A DNA stretch of 64,000 nucleotides from positions 333,905 to 397,904 of the forward strand of contig NZ_LMLH01000012.1 of the NCBI RefSeq assembly GCF_001421885.1, given 5' to 3'. The first letter of the stretch is position 1; every line of letters begins with the position of its first letter. This DNA is from Pseudomonas sp. Leaf48 (GTDB lineage: Bacteria > Pseudomonadota > Gammaproteobacteria > Pseudomonadales > Pseudomonadaceae). The position numbers were made by a program, and so were the translations under genes. Under the pieces are notes generated by a model. It was not told where the DNA came from. It saw nothing but the letters and a program-made list of their open reading frames with translations, and did not search any database. This document shows, piece after piece, positions 44,965 to 55,157 of the stretch.

Positions 44965-44984
44965 ATCAGCTACACCGAAAAATC

Positions 44985-45356
44985 TCAGGCTGCCGCGAAC
45001 CGCTTATCCAGATAATCAATGATCACCTTGGACTCATACATCCAGGTCGTCTGGCCATTTTCTTCGATACGCAGGCACGGCACTTTGATTTTGCCGCCTT
45101 GTTCCAGCAGGGTCTGGCGATCCTGTTCGTTGTTTTTCGCGTCACGCAGTGCCACCGGCACATTCAGGCGGCGCAGGGTGCGGCGGGTCTTCACGCAGAA
45201 CGGGCAGGCGTGGAATTGATACAGGGTCAGATCCTTGGCGGCGGATTCGACCTGGGCCTGGGCAGCCGCAGGGCGCTGCTTCTTGCCTGGACGGGTCAGG
45301 AAGTCGATAAAGATGATCAGTTGGCCAAGGCCGACTCGAAGCGCTTTTACGAACAC
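44985..45356 (-). CDS. Glutaredoxin-like protein
   Basis: A 123-residue protein. Residues ~1-20 are mildly hydrophobic (VGLGQLIIFIDFLT) and may anchor it. The C-terminal ~75 residues form a glutaredoxin/GST N-terminal thioredoxin fold with CPFC and cis-Pro in KVPCLRI. It could reduce disulfides with glutathione. Neighbouring folE is separated by a terminator. Confidence 0.88.
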   Translation of the reverse strand: MFVKALRVGLGQLIIFIDFLTRPGKKQRPAAAQAQVESAAKDLTLYQFHACPFCVKTRRTLRRLNVPVALRDAKNNEQDRQTLLEQGGKIKVPCLRIEENGQTTWMYESKVIIDYLDKRFAAA

Positions 45357-45418
45357 GTTGAAAGCCTCACGGTGCAGATTGAGAAGGGCGCGCAGCTTAC
45401 CTGATTTTTCGCGGGCGA

Positions 45419-45448
45419 AAAAAAACCGGCGATGAATGCCGGTTTTCT
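45419..45448 (-). terminator. Terminator of folE
   Basis: AAAACCGGC-GATGAAT-GCCGGTTTT lies 13 bases after the folE stop. Confidence 0.85.
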
Positions 45449-45460
45449 TCGTGACGCGAA

Positions 45461-46006
45461 TTACTTGATCAGGCTGAGGAATTCGCTGCGGGTCGCGGCG
45501 TTCTCACGGAACTCACCGAGCATCACCGAGGTGATCATCGACGAATTCTGCTTCTCCACACCGCGCATCATCATGCACATGTGCTTGGCCTCGATCACCA
45601 CGGCAACACCCAGGGCACCGGTCACCTGCTGGACTGCTTCGGCGATCTGGCGGCTGAGGTTTTCCTGGATCTGCAGGCGGCGGGCGTACATGTCGACGAT
45701 GCGCGCAACCTTGGACAGGCCCAGCACCTTGCCGCTTGGAATGTACGCGACGTGGGCCTTGCCGATGAACGGCAGCAGGTGGTGTTCGCACAGCGAGTAC
45801 AACTCGATGTCCTTGACCAGCACCATTTCGCTGTTGTCGGAGCTGAACAAGGCACCGTTGGTGACTTCTTCCAATGTCTGTTCATAGCCGCGGCAGAGGT
45901 ACTGCATGGCTTTGGCTGCACGCTTTGGCGTGTCGAGCAGGCCCTCGCGGGAGACGTCCTCGCCCAGTTGGCCGAGAATCGCGGTGTAATTCTGTTCCAG
46001 GGACAT
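45461..46006 (-). CDS. folE: GTP cyclohydrolase I FolE
   Basis: A 181-residue zinc enzyme that converts GTP to dihydroneopterin triphosphate, first step of folate and pterin synthesis. Zinc ligands include Cys73 and His76 in CEHHLLPF and the later Cys in MCMMMRG. ATG 46006 (MSLEQNY) has AGGTAG upstream. It is followed by a terminator and lies 78 bases after the Smr gene. Confidence 0.95.
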   Translation of the reverse strand: MSLEQNYTAILGQLGEDVSREGLLDTPKRAAKAMQYLCRGYEQTLEEVTNGALFSSDNSEMVLVKDIELYSLCEHHLLPFIGKAHVAYIPSGKVLGLSKVARIVDMYARRLQIQENLSRQIAEAVQQVTGALGVAVVIEAKHMCMMMRGVEKQNSSMITSVMLGEFRENAATRSEFLSLIK

Positions 46007-46084
46007 GAAACTACCTGTGGGATTTTTTCGCAAAGGGCAAGGGTACGGTGGTGGACACGGCGCTGCAAGCGCGGCGCATCAGCT

Positions 46085-46642
46085 TTACTCGTCGCGTCCT
46101 TCCATCATGGTGCGTTTGAGCATCACATAAACCGCTCCGGCGCCGCCATGTCTGGCCTGGCACGAAGTGAAGCCAAGTACCTGCGGATGCTGGCGCAACC
46201 AGGTATTGACGTGGCTCTTGATCATCGGCCGTTTACCGTCCAGGCGCACCGCCTTGCCGTGGGTGACGCGCACGCAACGGATTTCGAATTTGGTTGCTTC
46301 AGCCAGGAACGCCCAGAGGGTTTCCCGGGCCTTCTCCACCGTCATACCGTGCAGGTCGAGGCTGCCTTCGAACGGAATCTGACCGATCTTGAGCTTGCGC
46401 ATCTGGCTTTCCTGAACGCCATCGCGTGCCCACATCAATTCGTCTTCGGGGCCGACGTCGATGACGAACTGATCGGACAAGCCGTCAACGGTGGTGGCAT
46501 CTGTGCGCACAGTGGCGGCCTGGCGCAGCTTGGCGATCTGCGCGCGGTCAGCCTTGGGTTTGCCGGTTTCGGCGCGATCGTGCTTGATGGGCTTGACGCC
46601 CTGGATCGCGCTTTTGAATAAGGAAAAATCGTCGTCTTGCAT
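46085..46642 (-). CDS. Smr-domain protein
   Basis: A 185-residue protein with a charged N-terminal extension and a C-terminal Smr domain. The motifs LDLHGMTVEKARETL and VTHGKAVR match; GAGAVYVML follows. Smr domains are nucleases or RNA-associated factors. ATG 46642 has GGAGG 4-8 bases before. It is upstream of folE on the same strand. Confidence 0.9.
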   Translation of the reverse strand: MQDDDFSLFKSAIQGVKPIKHDRAETGKPKADRAQIAKLRQAATVRTDATTVDGLSDQFVIDVGPEDELMWARDGVQESQMRKLKIGQIPFEGSLDLHGMTVEKARETLWAFLAEATKFEIRCVRVTHGKAVRLDGKRPMIKSHVNTWLRQHPQVLGFTSCQARHGGAGAVYVMLKRTMMEGRDE

Positions 46643-46740
46643 GTCAGCCTCCGCGAAGGGCGGCCAGTTTACCCAAGTCGAGACAATTGGGGCGCAACAA
46701 ACTGCGTGGCGTTTGCACGCCATTGGTTGTGTCGTTTGCT

Positions 46741-47061
46741 TCAGTCGTGTTTTTTCATCAGGTGCGGAGACATGGCCAGTGCCCGCGACTGGCGCGAGCG
46801 GCGGCGGCAGCGGCGCCACAGCCATACGCCGATGTACAGCACGAACAGGCCCAGCGCCAGAATGACCCCAGCGCCTGCGCGGCTGGTATTCAGTTCACCT
46901 AGCGCCGGGACGTGACCGAACAGGCTGGCGGCGCCGGCCATGGCGAGCAGCACACCACAGGTCGCCAGCAGCGCCGCGAATGCCGCGCCGATTCGAAAAC
47001 GCCAGTTGCTTTGGCCTTTGGGCCGCAAGCGGCGAGCGTCAAAACCATCGGATAACTTCAT
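46741..47061 (-). CDS. Small two-segment membrane protein
   Basis: A 106-residue protein with two hydrophobic segments (~25-48 and ~60-82) and basic ends (RRCRRRSRQSRA, FDARRLRPKGQ). ATG 47061 (MKLSDGF) has AGGAAGG upstream. No family is recognised. It is followed by the Smr gene 98 bases later. Confidence 0.72.
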   Translation of the reverse strand: MKLSDGFDARRLRPKGQSNWRFRIGAAFAALLATCGVLLAMAGAASLFGHVPALGELNTSRAGAGVILALGLFVLYIGVWLWRRCRRRSRQSRALAMSPHLMKKHD

Positions 47062-47193
47062 TCCGACCTTCCTCAATGGGTATCGGCCCTTCGACCGGAA
47101 GTTGACCGGGATGTTCCTGAGGCTAAGACAATTACAGCAAACGAGAGGCTTTAGCGGATGAGCGGCGATATTGGCCGCTCATCAAGATGCAAA

Positions 47194-47784
47194 TCAGACC
47201 AATTCACCGGTCGTGGCGAGGGTGGCGAAGTTGTCTGCCATGATCGCCATTTCGGTCTGGTGAACGTGTTCGGCACTCAGGACGCCGCCCTTGTAAGGCA
47301 GATCGCGCGTGGCGCAGGCGTCCTCCACCAGGGTGCAACGGAAGCCCAGGTTCTTGGCCGCGCGTACTGTGGTGCTGACGCTGGAGTGGCTCATGAAGCC
47401 GCAGACGATCAAGTCCAGTGCGCCCAGGTCCTCCAGGAGTTTTGCCAGTTCGGTGCCGTGGAATGCGCTGGGCAGCAATTTGCCGATGACGGTTTCGTCA
47501 CCCTGCGGCTCCACACCCGCAATGAACTCACCGCCTACGCCCTGTGGGTTGAACATCCCGCCCAGCGTGCCAAGGTGGCGGATGTGCACGATCGGCCGGC
47601 CGGCGGCGCGGGCAGCAGCGAGTAACTGTTTGATGTTCGCGACGGCAGCGTCCATGCCGGTCAGGGCCAGTGGCCCGCTGAGGTATTCCTTCTGGGCATC
47701 GATGATGACCAGCGTCGCTTGGCTCAGGTTGGCTGCTGCATAACCGCGGCCGCTGAGTTGAAACATCGTTTTTGGAACGGACAT
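47194..47784 (-). CDS. Isochorismatase-fold hydrolase lacking the usual catalytic Cys
   Basis: A 196-residue protein of the isochorismatase/cysteine hydrolase superfamily. Asp29 (VIIDAQKEY) and Lys102 (VIGKLLPSAF) fit the catalytic triad, but the expected Cys in the G-x-x-T-x-x-C-V motif is Ser135 (GFMSHSSVSTT). Isochorismatases such as EntB also lack that Cys, whereas nicotinamidases have it. The reaction is therefore uncertain. ATG 47784 has AAGGAGC upstream. It is a single gene. Confidence 0.85.
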   Translation of the reverse strand: MSVPKTMFQLSGRGYAAANLSQATLVIIDAQKEYLSGPLALTGMDAAVANIKQLLAAARAAGRPIVHIRHLGTLGGMFNPQGVGGEFIAGVEPQGDETVIGKLLPSAFHGTELAKLLEDLGALDLIVCGFMSHSSVSTTVRAAKNLGFRCTLVEDACATRDLPYKGGVLSAEHVHQTEMAIMADNFATLATTGELV

Positions 47785-48023
47785 TCTGGGGCTCCTTGGA
47801 GTGGGGCTTTTGAGGCATTGTCCTCTGGCTGAACGATTCTGTGAATCGCTACGAACGTAGATGATGCGGTTTCTGCCAGGTAGCCTTGTCAATTGTTACG
47901 CATTGTTCAATAGCCGGCAGAATAATCGGATAGTTCCTACATTCATCCCAAAGCTTTTCCTGCGTCGTCGTGACGGCGTTTGACTGGTAGAATTGCCAGT
48001 CGATTTTTCTGGAGCTTGCCGTT

Positions 48024-48932
48024 GTGATCACTTCCCGCCTTCGTACCCTGCGCGACCATATCCGTTGGGCCGTCAGCCGCTTTCATGGGGAGGATCTGTT
48101 TTTTGGCCATGGCACCGACAATGCCTGGGACGAAGCCCGTCAACTGGTGTTGGGTGCGTTGCACTTGCCGTGGGAAATCGCCGACAGTTATCTCGACTGT
48201 ACCCTTGAAGAAGATGAACTGGTACACCTGCAGCTTCTTCTCAAGCGCCGCATCGAAGAGCGGGTACCTACAGCTTACCTGCTGGGCGAAGCCTGGTTCT
48301 GTGGCATGTCGTTCATTGTCGACGAGCGTGTGCTGATCCCGCGATCGCCGATTGGCGAACTGATCGAAAAACGTTTCGAACCCTGGCTGGGTGCCGAGCC
48401 GGCGCGGATTCTCGACCTTTGCACCGGCTCCGGTTGCATCGGCATCGCCTGCGCCTACGAGTTCCAGAACGCAGAGGTGGTATTGGCGGACCTGTCTTTC
48501 GAAGCGCTGGAGGTCGCCAACCAGAACATCGAGCGTCATGGCGTCGATGAACGGGTGTATACGGTACAAGGCGATGGTTTCGATGGCTTGCCCGGCCAGC
48601 GTTTCGATCTGATCGTGTCGAACCCGCCTTATGTCGATGCGGAAGATTTCGCCGACATGCCGGACGAATACCAGCACGAACCGGAGCTGGGCCTGGCCTG
48701 CGGTGATGACGGCTTGAACCTGGTGCGGCGCATGCTCGCCGAAGCTGCCGATCACCTGACCGAGAAGGGCTTGCTGATCGTTGAAGTGGGCAATAGCCAG
48801 GTTCATGTCGAGGCGTTGTACCCGCAAGTCGACTTCGCCTGGCTGGACTTCGAGCGAGGCGGGCATGGGGTGTTCATGCTGACCGCCGAGCAGTGTCGAA
48901 ATCATCAGGCGCTGTTCGCTTCGCGCGTCTGA
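48024..48932 (+). CDS. prmB: Ribosomal protein L3 N5-glutamine methyltransferase PrmB
   Basis: A 302-residue SAM-dependent enzyme that methylates a glutamine of ribosomal protein L3. SAM motif [10 protein letters not shown] at 131-140 and catalytic NPPY at 200-203. It starts at GTG 48024 with TGGAGC upstream. The N-terminal extension ([20 protein letters not shown]) is typical of PrmB rather than PrmC. aroC lies some 2 kb downstream. Confidence 0.94.
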   Translation: MITSRLRTLRDHIRWAVSRFHGEDLFFGHGTDNAWDEARQLVLGALHLPWEIADSYLDCTLEEDELVHLQLLLKRRIEERVPTAYLLGEAWFCGMSFIVDERVLIPRSPIGELIEKRFEPWLGAEPARILDLCTGSGCIGIACAYEFQNAEVVLADLSFEALEVANQNIERHGVDERVYTVQGDGFDGLPGQRFDLIVSNPPYVDAEDFADMPDEYQHEPELGLACGDDGLNLVRRMLAEAADHLTEKGLLIVEVGNSQVHVEALYPQVDFAWLDFERGGHGVFMLTAEQCRNHQALFASRV

Positions 48933-48935
48933 CCC

Positions 48936-49036
48936 CTGTAGGAGCGAGCCTGCTCGCGATGGACGCAAGACCACCGCGTTTATCCAGATAACACGCGTAA
49001 TCGTTAACGTCCATCGCGAGCAGGCTCGCTCCTACA
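48936..49036. repeat. REP doublet
   Basis: CTGTAGGAGCGAGCCTGCTC and its inverse between the converging prmB and 49045 genes. Confidence 0.9.
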
Positions 49037-49044
49037 AAAGATCA

Positions 49045-49833
49045 TCAGTGCGTGGCAATCCAGATCAGCAAGCCCGCCTGAAACACCGCAAACGCCACCA
49101 GGCAAGTGATGGTAAAGCGCAGCCCGGCGTCTTCACGCTTGTACTTGCTGACTTTCTCTTCGTGTTTCTTGAGTTTGACTTCCTGCTCGGCCAGATTCTG
49201 CTCGGCCTGCTGGAGCATCTGCGCCGCTTCGAGAATTTCCACGACCTGCAGTTTCTCCGTGTTCCAGTCACCTGTCAGGTCACCGACCTGCACGGCTTTG
49301 ACGCTGCCCTTCAAATGCTGGGCATCGGCGTAGGCCACTTCGAAACCATGGGCTTGCAAAAAGTGATCGCGGCGCAAGCGCGTGTCTTCGTTCAGTGCGT
49401 CCTTGTTGTTCAGGTCGGCACCGTCGAAGGTATAGCCGGGCCAGCGCTTCTTCGCCCAGTTGATGCCCTGGGCGGTCAGAAAACGTCCGATACCCCGGTT
49501 CAGTGGCTCGACCTGCAGCCCGCTGTCAGGACCGAAATGCACGGTTTTTTCGCTGTGATCGACCCACACATCGAGATGATTCTGTTCCTTGCGCACGCGC
49601 TGGCCGGGCAGCGTGATGTTCATGCGCATCAGGCTGTGCTGCTTGTCATTGCGTTCGGCATAGCCAAATTCGACAAAACGCAAGGGGCGTCCACCGGTGT
49701 TGCGGTCGGTCTGCAACGGTGCCAGGCGGAGCATCTTGTGGTGCTCGACGTGGACGTCCGCCCAGGGCAGCTCGACCGCTGTCGGTGCGTCTTGTACAGC
49801 GCTGGTGTCGGGTGAAGTCTGGGTATCGGTCAT
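49045..49833 (-). CDS. Tail-anchored coiled-coil protein of unknown function
   Basis: A 262-residue protein that I cannot assign. A soluble N-terminal ~165 residues is followed by a glutamate/lysine-rich coiled coil (~190-235, ILEAAQMLQQAEQNLAEQEV) and one C-terminal membrane segment (CLVAFAVFQAGLLIWIATH), so it is probably tail-anchored. It lies between prmB and a hydrolase gene, in the order recalled from P. aeruginosa PA1678-PA1681. Confidence 0.8.
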   Translation of the reverse strand: MTDTQTSPDTSAVQDAPTAVELPWADVHVEHHKMLRLAPLQTDRNTGGRPLRFVEFGYAERNDKQHSLMRMNITLPGQRVRKEQNHLDVWVDHSEKTVHFGPDSGLQVEPLNRGIGRFLTAQGINWAKKRWPGYTFDGADLNNKDALNEDTRLRRDHFLQAHGFEVAYADAQHLKGSVKAVQVGDLTGDWNTEKLQVVEILEAAQMLQQAEQNLAEQEVKLKKHEEKVSKYKREDAGLRFTITCLVAFAVFQAGLLIWIATH

Positions 49834-49931
49834 AACGGCGAGATCCTGTCCAAGCTCTGCTTGTCGCCAGCCAGTGCGCTGGCGACAAAGGCTTATCGGC
49901 CGTTTTTTTCAGTACTGGAGGGTTGCCGGGC

Positions 49932-50885
49932 TTAACTGGTGCGAAGTCCGTCAATAAACCCGATGATTCGCGCGCCCAGTTCCGCTGCGAGGGGCAATTG
50001 TGGATCTTTATAAGAGGCCAACTGGCGCTTTACGTCATTGGGCACAATTCGCAATACATGGTTCATGCCTTCGATCAGCGCCAGTTCGGCGTCCGGTTTC
50101 GCGGCCTTGAGCAGGCGGGCGTCATTGACCCCGACTTGAATGTCATTGCTGCCCTGAATGATCAGGGCGGGCATTTTCAGGTTGGCGAACGCAGCGGCCG
50201 GATCCTGACGAAACAGTGAAATCAGGTACGGCTGTACGCTCGGGCGGAAAATCACCTGCAATTGCGGCGGCACGTTGTCGTCGGTTTTGCCGGCCTTGAG
50301 GCTGTCGAGCAATTCGTTGCTGCGCAGCATCAGCGGCGGTGGCAGGCGATTGCTCAGTTGCTGGCGCAATACCTCAGCGACCGGCCGGGCACTGCCAGAC
50401 ATGGAAATCACTGCACCAGCATCGATATCGGGTGCCGCGAGACTGGCGATCAAGGCGCCCTCGCTGTGGCCGAGCACAATCAGTTTGTCGAATCGCGGAT
50501 CAGCCTTGAGCTTGTGGCCCCATGCCTGGGCGTCGGCCACATAGGCTTCCACGCTCAGGTTGCGTTCGTCCGGCGTCGCTGCCAGGCTCGCCGCGACGCC
50601 GCGTTTGTCATAGCGCACGCTGGCGATGTTGTGTTTGGCCAGCACCCAGGCCAGGCGCTTGAGGCTGTCGTTGCGCCCGCCGTCGGGGTTGTTGCCGTCG
50701 CGATCGGTCGGGCCGGAGCCGGAAATGATCAGGACAACGGGCACAGGCTGGTCGGATTTGGGCAGCAGCAACGAGCCGAAAAGCTCGCCGGTGCCGGTGT
50801 TGAGGGTGATCGGTCGCTGCAGGACAGTTGCCTGGGCGAAGCCGCTGATAAGGGTAAGGCTCAAGGCTAAAACTCGCAGCATCAT
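49932..50885 (-). CDS. Secreted alpha/beta hydrolase
   Basis: A 317-residue protein. Signal peptide (LRVLALSLTLISGFAQA) is followed by the alpha/beta-hydrolase fold with oxyanion region ISGSGPTDRDGN, nucleophile elbow GHSEG and a late His in EGMNHVLR. It resembles S33-type peptidases and esterases. Two adjacent ATG codons (50885, 50882) are possible starts; a longer reading is not supported by a ribosome binding site. The substrate is unknown. Confidence 0.85.
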   Translation of the reverse strand: MMLRVLALSLTLISGFAQATVLQRPITLNTGTGELFGSLLLPKSDQPVPVVLIISGSGPTDRDGNNPDGGRNDSLKRLAWVLAKHNIASVRYDKRGVAASLAATPDERNLSVEAYVADAQAWGHKLKADPRFDKLIVLGHSEGALIASLAAPDIDAGAVISMSGSARPVAEVLRQQLSNRLPPPLMLRSNELLDSLKAGKTDDNVPPQLQVIFRPSVQPYLISLFRQDPAAAFANLKMPALIIQGSNDIQVGVNDARLLKAAKPDAELALIEGMNHVLRIVPNDVKRQLASYKDPQLPLAAELGARIIGFIDGLRTS

Positions 50886-51014
50886 CAGGCCATCATTCAC
50901 AAAGATGCCCGTTGGACTCACGGGCACCCATAAGGTTCGAGGATGAACTACTTGGGTAGCCTGCGTATACTGGCGCGCATTACGTATTCAGGTTCATTTC
51001 ACGGAGCGTCCTGC

Positions 51015-52106
51015 ATGTCCGGCAATACCTACGGCAAGCTATTCACTGTCACCACCGCTGGCGAAAGCCATGGTCCGGCGTTGGTCGCCATTGTCGATGG
51101 CTGCCCGCCGGGGCTGGAGATATCCCTGGAGGATCTGCAGCGCGACCTCGACCGGCGCAAGCCCGGCACCAGCCGCCACACCACCCAGCGCCAGGAAGCC
51201 GACGAAGTTGAAATCCTTTCCGGCGTGTTCGAAGGTCGCACCACCGGCTGCGCCATCGGCCTGTTGATCCGCAATACCGACCAGAAGTCCAAGGACTATT
51301 CGGCGATCAAGGATCTGTTCCGTCCGGCCCATGCCGACTACACCTATCACCATAAATACGGCGAGCGCGATTATCGCGGCGGTGGCCGCAGCTCGGCCCG
51401 TGAAACCGCCATGCGTGTGGCTGCTGGCGCAATTGCGAAGAAGTATCTGGCCAGCCAGGGCATTGTCATCCGTGGCTACATGAGCCAGCTCGGCCCGATT
51501 GAAATCCCGTTCAAGACCTGGGATTCGGTCGAAGAGAACGCCTTCTTCAGCCCCGATCCGGACAAGGTGCCAGAGCTGGAAGCCTATATGGACCAGCTGC
51601 GCCGTGACCAGGATTCGGTCGGTGCGAAGATCACTGTGGTCGCCGAAGGCGTGATGCCTGGCCTTGGCGAGCCGATTTTCGATCGTCTGGATGCCGAGCT
51701 GGCCCATGCCCTGATGAGCATCAACGCAGTCAAGGGTGTGGAAATCGGCGCCGGTTTCGCCAGCGTCGCCCAGCGCGGCACCGAGCATCGCGATGAAATG
51801 ACGCCCGAAGGTTTCCTCAGCAACAACGCCGGCGGCATCCTCGGTGGCATTTCTTCCGGTCAGCCGATCATGGCGCATCTGGCGTTGAAACCAACGTCGA
51901 GCATCACCACACCGGGCCGTTCCATCGACATTCACGGCAACCCGGTGGAAGTGATCACCAAGGGCCGTCACGACCCATGCGTCGGCATCCGCGCCACGCC
52001 GATCGCCGAAGCGATGATGGCGATTGTGCTGATGGACCACCTGCTGCGCCACCGCGGGCAGAACGCCGATGTGCGCGTGAGCACGCCGGTGCTGGGTCAG
52101 CTTTAA
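51015..52106 (+). CDS. aroC: Chorismate synthase AroC
   Basis: A 363-residue enzyme that eliminates phosphate from EPSP to give chorismate, with reduced FMN. Motifs [38 protein letters not shown] region and RATPIAEAM are present. ATG 51015 has CGGAGCG upstream and gives the family N-terminus MSGNTYG. Confidence 0.97.
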   Translation: MSGNTYGKLFTVTTAGESHGPALVAIVDGCPPGLEISLEDLQRDLDRRKPGTSRHTTQRQEADEVEILSGVFEGRTTGCAIGLLIRNTDQKSKDYSAIKDLFRPAHADYTYHHKYGERDYRGGGRSSARETAMRVAAGAIAKKYLASQGIVIRGYMSQLGPIEIPFKTWDSVEENAFFSPDPDKVPELEAYMDQLRRDQDSVGAKITVVAEGVMPGLGEPIFDRLDAELAHALMSINAVKGVEIGAGFASVAQRGTEHRDEMTPEGFLSNNAGGILGGISSGQPIMAHLALKPTSSITTPGRSIDIHGNPVEVITKGRHDPCVGIRATPIAEAMMAIVLMDHLLRHRGQNADVRVSTPVLGQL

Positions 52107-52134
52107 TGGCTGACCTCTCAGCTGCTGCAGCCTG

Positions 52135-53286
52135 ATGGCTGCGGCGGCGCTGCCGTACTGGCGGCTCTCCAGTTTCTATTTGTTCTATTTCGCCTTGCTC
52201 GGTTCTACGGCGCCGTTTCTGGCGTTGTATTTCGATCACCTGGGATTTTCCGCCGCGCGCATCGGCGAGTTGGTGGCGATCCCGATGCTGATGCGCTGCG
52301 TGGCGCCGAACATCTGGGGCTGGCTGGGCGACTACACCGGTCGGCGGTTGGCCATCGTGCGCTTTGGCGCAGTGTGCACCTTGCTGACCTTCTCGCTGAT
52401 TTTCGTCAGCAAGAGCTATGCCTGGCTGGCGATGGTCATGGCTTTGCATGCGTTCTTCTGGCACGCCGTGTTGCCGCAATTCGAAGTCATCACCCTGGCA
52501 CATCTGCAAGGCCAGACCTCGCGCTACAGCCAGATTCGCCTGTGGGGTTCGATCGGCTTCATCATCACCGTGGTTGCCCTGGGCCGCCTGTTCGAATGGC
52601 TGAGCCTGGACATTTACCCGGCGGCGCTGGTGTTGATCATGGCCGGCATTGTGCTGAGCAGCCTGTGGGTGCCGAACGCCCAGCCCGCACCGGGCAACCG
52701 GGTGGCCGGCGAAGGATTTCTCAAGCAGCTGCGCAACCCCGGCGTGCTGGCGTTCTACGGCTGCGTGGCATTGATGCAGATGAGTCACGGGCCGTATTAC
52801 ACGTTTTTGACCTTGCACCTCGAGCGCCTGGGTTACAGCAGGGGCGTGATCGGCATGCTCTGGGCGGTCGGCGTGGTCGCCGAAGTCCTGATGTTCCTGG
52901 CCATGAGCCGGATCTTCGCGCGCTTCTCGCTGCGCCGGGTGCTGATGGCCAGCTTTGTGCTGGCGGCGGTACGTTGGCTATTGCTGGGTTCGCTCGCAGA
53001 ATTTCTTTGGGTGCTGTTGTGTGCCCAGATCCTGCACGCGGCGACATTTGGCAGCTTTCACGCCGCTGCCATTGCCTTCGTGCAACGTAGCTTCGGTGCG
53101 CGCCAGCAAGGCCAGGGTCAGGCGTTGTATGCCGCCTTGGCCGGCACAGGCGGTGCGTTGGGCGCGTTATATTCCGGCTACAGCTGGAACGCCCTCGGGG
53201 CCGCATTGACCTTTAGTATTGCCAGTCTCGCAGCTGTCGCGGCTGCCGTTATCATTGCCACATGTATGCAAGAGGACAGGCCATGA
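52135..53286 (+). CDS. MFS transporter (HcaT-like) coupled to mtnB
   Basis: A 383-residue inner-membrane protein with about 12 segments of the MFS_1-like family, related to phenylpropionate permease HcaT. Its stop overlaps the mtnB start by four bases (ATGA), so the two are translated together. It may move a methylthio-compound such as methylthioribose or methylthioadenosine, but this is only context. It starts 28 bases after aroC. Confidence 0.88.
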   Translation: MAAAALPYWRLSSFYLFYFALLGSTAPFLALYFDHLGFSAARIGELVAIPMLMRCVAPNIWGWLGDYTGRRLAIVRFGAVCTLLTFSLIFVSKSYAWLAMVMALHAFFWHAVLPQFEVITLAHLQGQTSRYSQIRLWGSIGFIITVVALGRLFEWLSLDIYPAALVLIMAGIVLSSLWVPNAQPAPGNRVAGEGFLKQLRNPGVLAFYGCVALMQMSHGPYYTFLTLHLERLGYSRGVIGMLWAVGVVAEVLMFLAMSRIFARFSLRRVLMASFVLAAVRWLLLGSLAEFLWVLLCAQILHAATFGSFHAAAIAFVQRSFGARQQGQGQALYAALAGTGGALGALYSGYSWNALGAALTFSIASLAAVAAAVIIATCMQEDRP

Positions 53287-53903
53287 GCCTTACCCGTGAA
53301 CACCTCGCCCAGGAAATCATCGACGCCGGGCGTTTTCTGTATGGTCGCGGCTGGTCGCCGGCCACCAGTAGCAACTATTCCACCCGTTTGTCGCCGACCG
53401 AAGCCTTGCTGACCGTGTCCGGCAAGCACAAGGGCCAGCTCGGCAAGGACGATGTGCTGGCCACCGACCTTTCGGGCAACAGCCTGGAGCCGGGCAAAAA
53501 ACCGTCCGCCGAAACCCTGTTGCACACCCAGTTGTACAGCTGGCGCCCGGAGATCGGCGCAGTGCTGCACACCCACTCGGTCAACGCCACGGTGCTGTCG
53601 CGCCTGACGCCGCAAGATTTCATCGAGTTCGAAGACTACGAGTTGCAAAAAGCGTTTAGCGGCGTGTCGACCCACGAATCGACGGTGCGGGTACCGATTT
53701 TTGACAACGATCAGGACATTGCGCGCCTCGCCGCCAAGGTGCAGCCTTGGCTTGAAGCCCATCCCGATTGCGTCGGCTATCTGATCCGCGGCCACGGCCT
53801 GTACACCTGGGGCGCGCGCATGAGTGATGCGCTGCGGCAGATCGAGGCCTTTGAATTTTTGTTCGAGTGCGAGCTGAAAACCCGCTCGCTCTCAAACCGT
53901 TAA
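53283..53903 (+). CDS. mtnB: Methylthioribulose-1-phosphate dehydratase
   Basis: A 206-residue class-II aldolase-fold zinc enzyme of the methionine salvage pathway. Zinc-binding HTHSVNATVL and GHGLYTWG are present. It dehydrates methylthioribulose-1-phosphate. AGAGGA precedes the ATG inside the upstream gene. It is followed after 12 bases by mtnD. Confidence 0.94.
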   Translation: MSLTREHLAQEIIDAGRFLYGRGWSPATSSNYSTRLSPTEALLTVSGKHKGQLGKDDVLATDLSGNSLEPGKKPSAETLLHTQLYSWRPEIGAVLHTHSVNATVLSRLTPQDFIEFEDYELQKAFSGVSTHESTVRVPIFDNDQDIARLAAKVQPWLEAHPDCVGYLIRGHGLYTWGARMSDALRQIEAFEFLFECELKTRSLSNR

Positions 53904-53915
53904 GGAGTTGCCCTG

Positions 53916-54461
53916 ATGAGCAGCCTGTCCGTTTATCACGTTTCGAGCCCTGAAATACCCAACAAGGTGCTGACCCATTACGAAGACATCGCCTCGACCC
54001 TGGCCGAGCAGGGCGTGCGCTTCGACCGCTGGCAAGCGGCGACGAAACTTCAGCCGGGGGCCACTCAGGAAGAAGTGATCGCAGCTTATCAAGAGCAGAT
54101 CGACAAGCTGATGACCGAGCGCGGCTACATCACGGTCGATGTGATCAGCCTTAACAGCGATCACCCGCAAAAAGCCGAATTGCGCGCGAAGTTCCTTGAA
54201 GAGCACCGCCACGGTGAAGATGAAGTCCGGTTTTTCGTCGCCGGCCGTGGCTTGTTCACCCTGCACATCGAAGATTACGTTTACGCGGTTCTCTGCGAGA
54301 AGAATGATCTGATCTCGGTCCCGGCCGGGACCAAACACTGGTTCGACATGGGCGAGCACCCGCATTTCATCGCGATCCGGCTGTTCAACAACCCGGACGG
54401 CTGGGTCGCCAACTTCACCGGCGAAGACATCGCCGGGCGTTTCCCGCGTCTTGAGGACTGA
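53916..54461 (+). CDS. mtnD: Acireductone dioxygenase
   Basis: A 181-residue cupin that cleaves acireductone to ketomethylthiobutyrate and formate (iron form). The metal ligands lie in [14 protein letters not shown] and [12 protein letters not shown]. It is the second enzyme gene of the salvage set; mtnC starts four bases after its stop. Confidence 0.94.
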   Translation: MSSLSVYHVSSPEIPNKVLTHYEDIASTLAEQGVRFDRWQAATKLQPGATQEEVIAAYQEQIDKLMTERGYITVDVISLNSDHPQKAELRAKFLEEHRHGEDEVRFFVAGRGLFTLHIEDYVYAVLCEKNDLISVPAGTKHWFDMGEHPHFIAIRLFNNPDGWVANFTGEDIAGRFPRLED

Positions 54462-54465
54462 ACCG

Positions 54466-55149
54466 ATGCCGATCAAAGCGATTCTCACCGACATTGAGGG
54501 CACCACCAGCGCGGTGAGTTTTGTCTTCGACGTGTTGTTCCCCTATGCCGCCAGCCACCTGCCGGATTTCATCCGCCAGAACGCCGAGCGTGCGGACGTG
54601 GCCGAGCAATTGGCGGCCGTGCGCCGCGATAGCAATGAACCGGACGCCGACGTCGAGCGGGTGATCGCGATCCTGCTGGGCTGGATTGCCCAAGACCGTA
54701 AGGCCACGCCACTCAAGGCGTTGCAAGGTATGGTCTGGGAGCAGGGTTATCAGGCCGGGCAGTTGAAAGGGCATGTGTACCCGGATGCAGTGGATGCGCT
54801 CAAGCGCTGGCACCAGGACGGCTATCAACTGTTCGTGTATTCCTCGGGCTCGATCCAGGCCCAGCGCCTGATTTTCGGTTGCTCGGAGGCGGGCGATCTG
54901 ACGCCGCTGTTCAGCGGTTATTTCGACACCACTTCCGGGCCCAAGCGCGAGGCACAGTCCTACGCCAACATTATCCAGGCGATCAAGGTCGAAGCGGGGC
55001 AGATTCTGTTCCTGTCGGATATCGTCGAGGAGCTGGATGCGGCGCGTTTGGCAGGCATGGCCACCTGCGGCCTGGCCCGCGAGGGCGGTGAGCTGGCGGG
55101 GCATGTAACCGTGGACAGCTTTGCCCGGATCGATCCTGCGGCGATCTAA
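54466..55149 (+). CDS. mtnC: Enolase-phosphatase MtnC
   Basis: A 227-residue HAD-family enzyme that enolises and dephosphorylates diketomethylthiopentyl-phosphate, linking MtnB to MtnD. Motif [10 protein letters not shown] (Asp8, Glu10), [10 protein letters not shown] and [11 protein letters not shown] are present. It ends the salvage cluster and is followed by a REP element. MtnA and the other steps are not in this window. Confidence 0.94.
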   Translation: MPIKAILTDIEGTTSAVSFVFDVLFPYAASHLPDFIRQNAERADVAEQLAAVRRDSNEPDADVERVIAILLGWIAQDRKATPLKALQGMVWEQGYQAGQLKGHVYPDAVDALKRWHQDGYQLFVYSSGSIQAQRLIFGCSEAGDLTPLFSGYFDTTSGPKREAQSYANIIQAIKVEAGQILFLSDIVEELDAARLAGMATCGLAREGGELAGHVTVDSFARIDPAAI

Positions 55150-55157
55150 TCCCCCCC

